Source: an uncultured Clostridia bacterium | Lineage (GTDB): Bacteria > Bacillota > Clostridia > Oscillospirales > Ruminococcaceae | NCBI GenBank assembly: GCA_946535685.1 | Contig: CAMNDR010000053.1 | Coordinates: 1-6,636, forward strand | Length of the DNA stretch: 6,636 nt | Direction of reading: 5' to 3' | Shown: in pieces, positions 6,210 through 6,636 of the stretch | Layout of the letters: every line of letters begins with the position of its first letter | Position numbering within the stretch: position 1 is the stretch's first letter | Translations under genes and position numbers: made by a program | Notes under the pieces: model-generated | Databases searched by the model: none | Told to the model about the DNA's origin: nothing | What the model saw: the letters and a program-made list of their open reading frames with translations, nothing else

Positions 6210-6636
6210 ATGAGCATCAGCAGTATCCGGACAGAAACCATGTCGATGCGCTATTTCCGCTTCGGAAACCCGGAGGGGACGCCGTTTGTGATACTTCCGG
6301 GCGTTGCGCTCAAAAGCGTCATGGAATCAGCGGAAGCCATCAAGGCACAATACTGGGAGCTCTCTGCAAAGTACTGCATCTATGTGCTTGACCGCAGAAC
6401 CGATATGCCCGATCCGTACAGCGTCAGTGCCATGGCGGAGGATACTGCTGAGGCACTCGGGGCGCTTTCTCTCCGGAATGCTGTGCTTTACGGCGTTTCG
6501 CAGGGCGGCATGATCGCACAGTTAATTGCAGCGTGGCATCCGGAGCTGGTCGGGAAGCTGGTCGTATGCTCGGCAGCGGCATCTATACCGGAACAGGCGG
6601 CTGCAGTATTTGCAGAATGGGAGCGGTTGGCGGAAC
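6210..6636 (+). CDS. alpha/beta hydrolase family protein, N-terminal 142 residues, cut by window edge
   Basis: I translated this frame from the ATG at 6210, which follows AAGGAG (6193-6198) at a rather long 11-base spacing; it stays open to the window end. The visible part shows the start of an alpha/beta hydrolase fold: an early strand and oxyanion region PFVILPGVA (25-33), a strand IYVLDRR (57-63), and the nucleophile elbow LYGVSQGGMIAQ (93-104) with Ser97 in the G-x-S-x-G pattern, followed by the usual HPELVGKLVVCS strand (110-121). The catalytic acid and histidine would lie beyond the edge. The loop after the first strand reads LPG rather than the common HG, as in several esterase-like and peptidase-like subfamilies. 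There is no signal peptide, so it is probably cytoplasmic. The substrate cannot be predicted. It lies 144 bases after the serpin on the same strand and may or may not be cotranscribed with it. Confidence 0.85.
   Translation, partial: MSISSIRTETMSMRYFRFGNPEGTPFVILPGVALKSVMESAEAIKAQYWELSAKYCIYVLDRRTDMPDPYSVSAMAEDTAEALGALSLRNAVLYGVSQGGMIAQLIAAWHPELVGKLVVCSAAASIPEQAAAVFAEWERLAE

Noticed and set aside
1..6636. CRISPR array, transposon, integrase, tRNA or rRNA gene
   Set aside because: No regularly spaced direct repeats, terminal inverted repeats, transposase or recombinase motifs, or recognisable structural RNA seen on either strand.

Overview
The window looks like chromosomal DNA from a low-GC-lineage Gram-positive gut or rumen anaerobe, most likely Ruminococcus or a close relative in the Oscillospiraceae/Ruminococcaceae. 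The evidence is an AddAB (not RecBCD) recombination system, strong AGGAGG-type ribosome binding sites, TATAAT-like promoters, and a secreted protein with a Ruminococcus-style type I dockerin. The genus is inferred from protein character; no rRNA or other marker gene is present.

Left part, minus strand (about 4470 down to 1): one tightly packed operon reading right to left, trmO - addB - addA. It starts from a clear extended -10 promoter at 4443-4471. trmO (tRNA m6t6A37 methyltransferase) ends 4 bases before addB, and addB overlaps addA by the ATGA motif. addA is cut by the left edge after 124 codons. AddB and AddA form the helicase-nuclease that processes double-strand DNA ends for recombination. 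TrmO is a tRNA modification enzyme with no obvious mechanistic link to it.

Centre, plus strand (about 4528-6065): a 200-base divergent intergenic region carries a second promoter, which drives a secreted 484-residue protein. It has a signal peptide, then an N-terminal type I dockerin with two calcium loops, then a complete serpin (serine protease inhibitor) domain. This is the most distinctive gene here: a protease inhibitor apparently built to dock onto a cellulosome or a cell-surface cohesin.

Right part (6066-6636): a 144-base spacer holds two hairpins sharing the GCACTG/CAGTGC word (four half-sites). It is followed by the start of an alpha/beta hydrolase gene (142 codons seen), cut by the right edge.

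Every gene belongs to a recognisable family, and I see no mobile element, CRISPR array or RNA gene. The items most worth a second look are the dockerin-serpin with its unusual reactive loop and the four-half-site hairpin cluster downstream of it.
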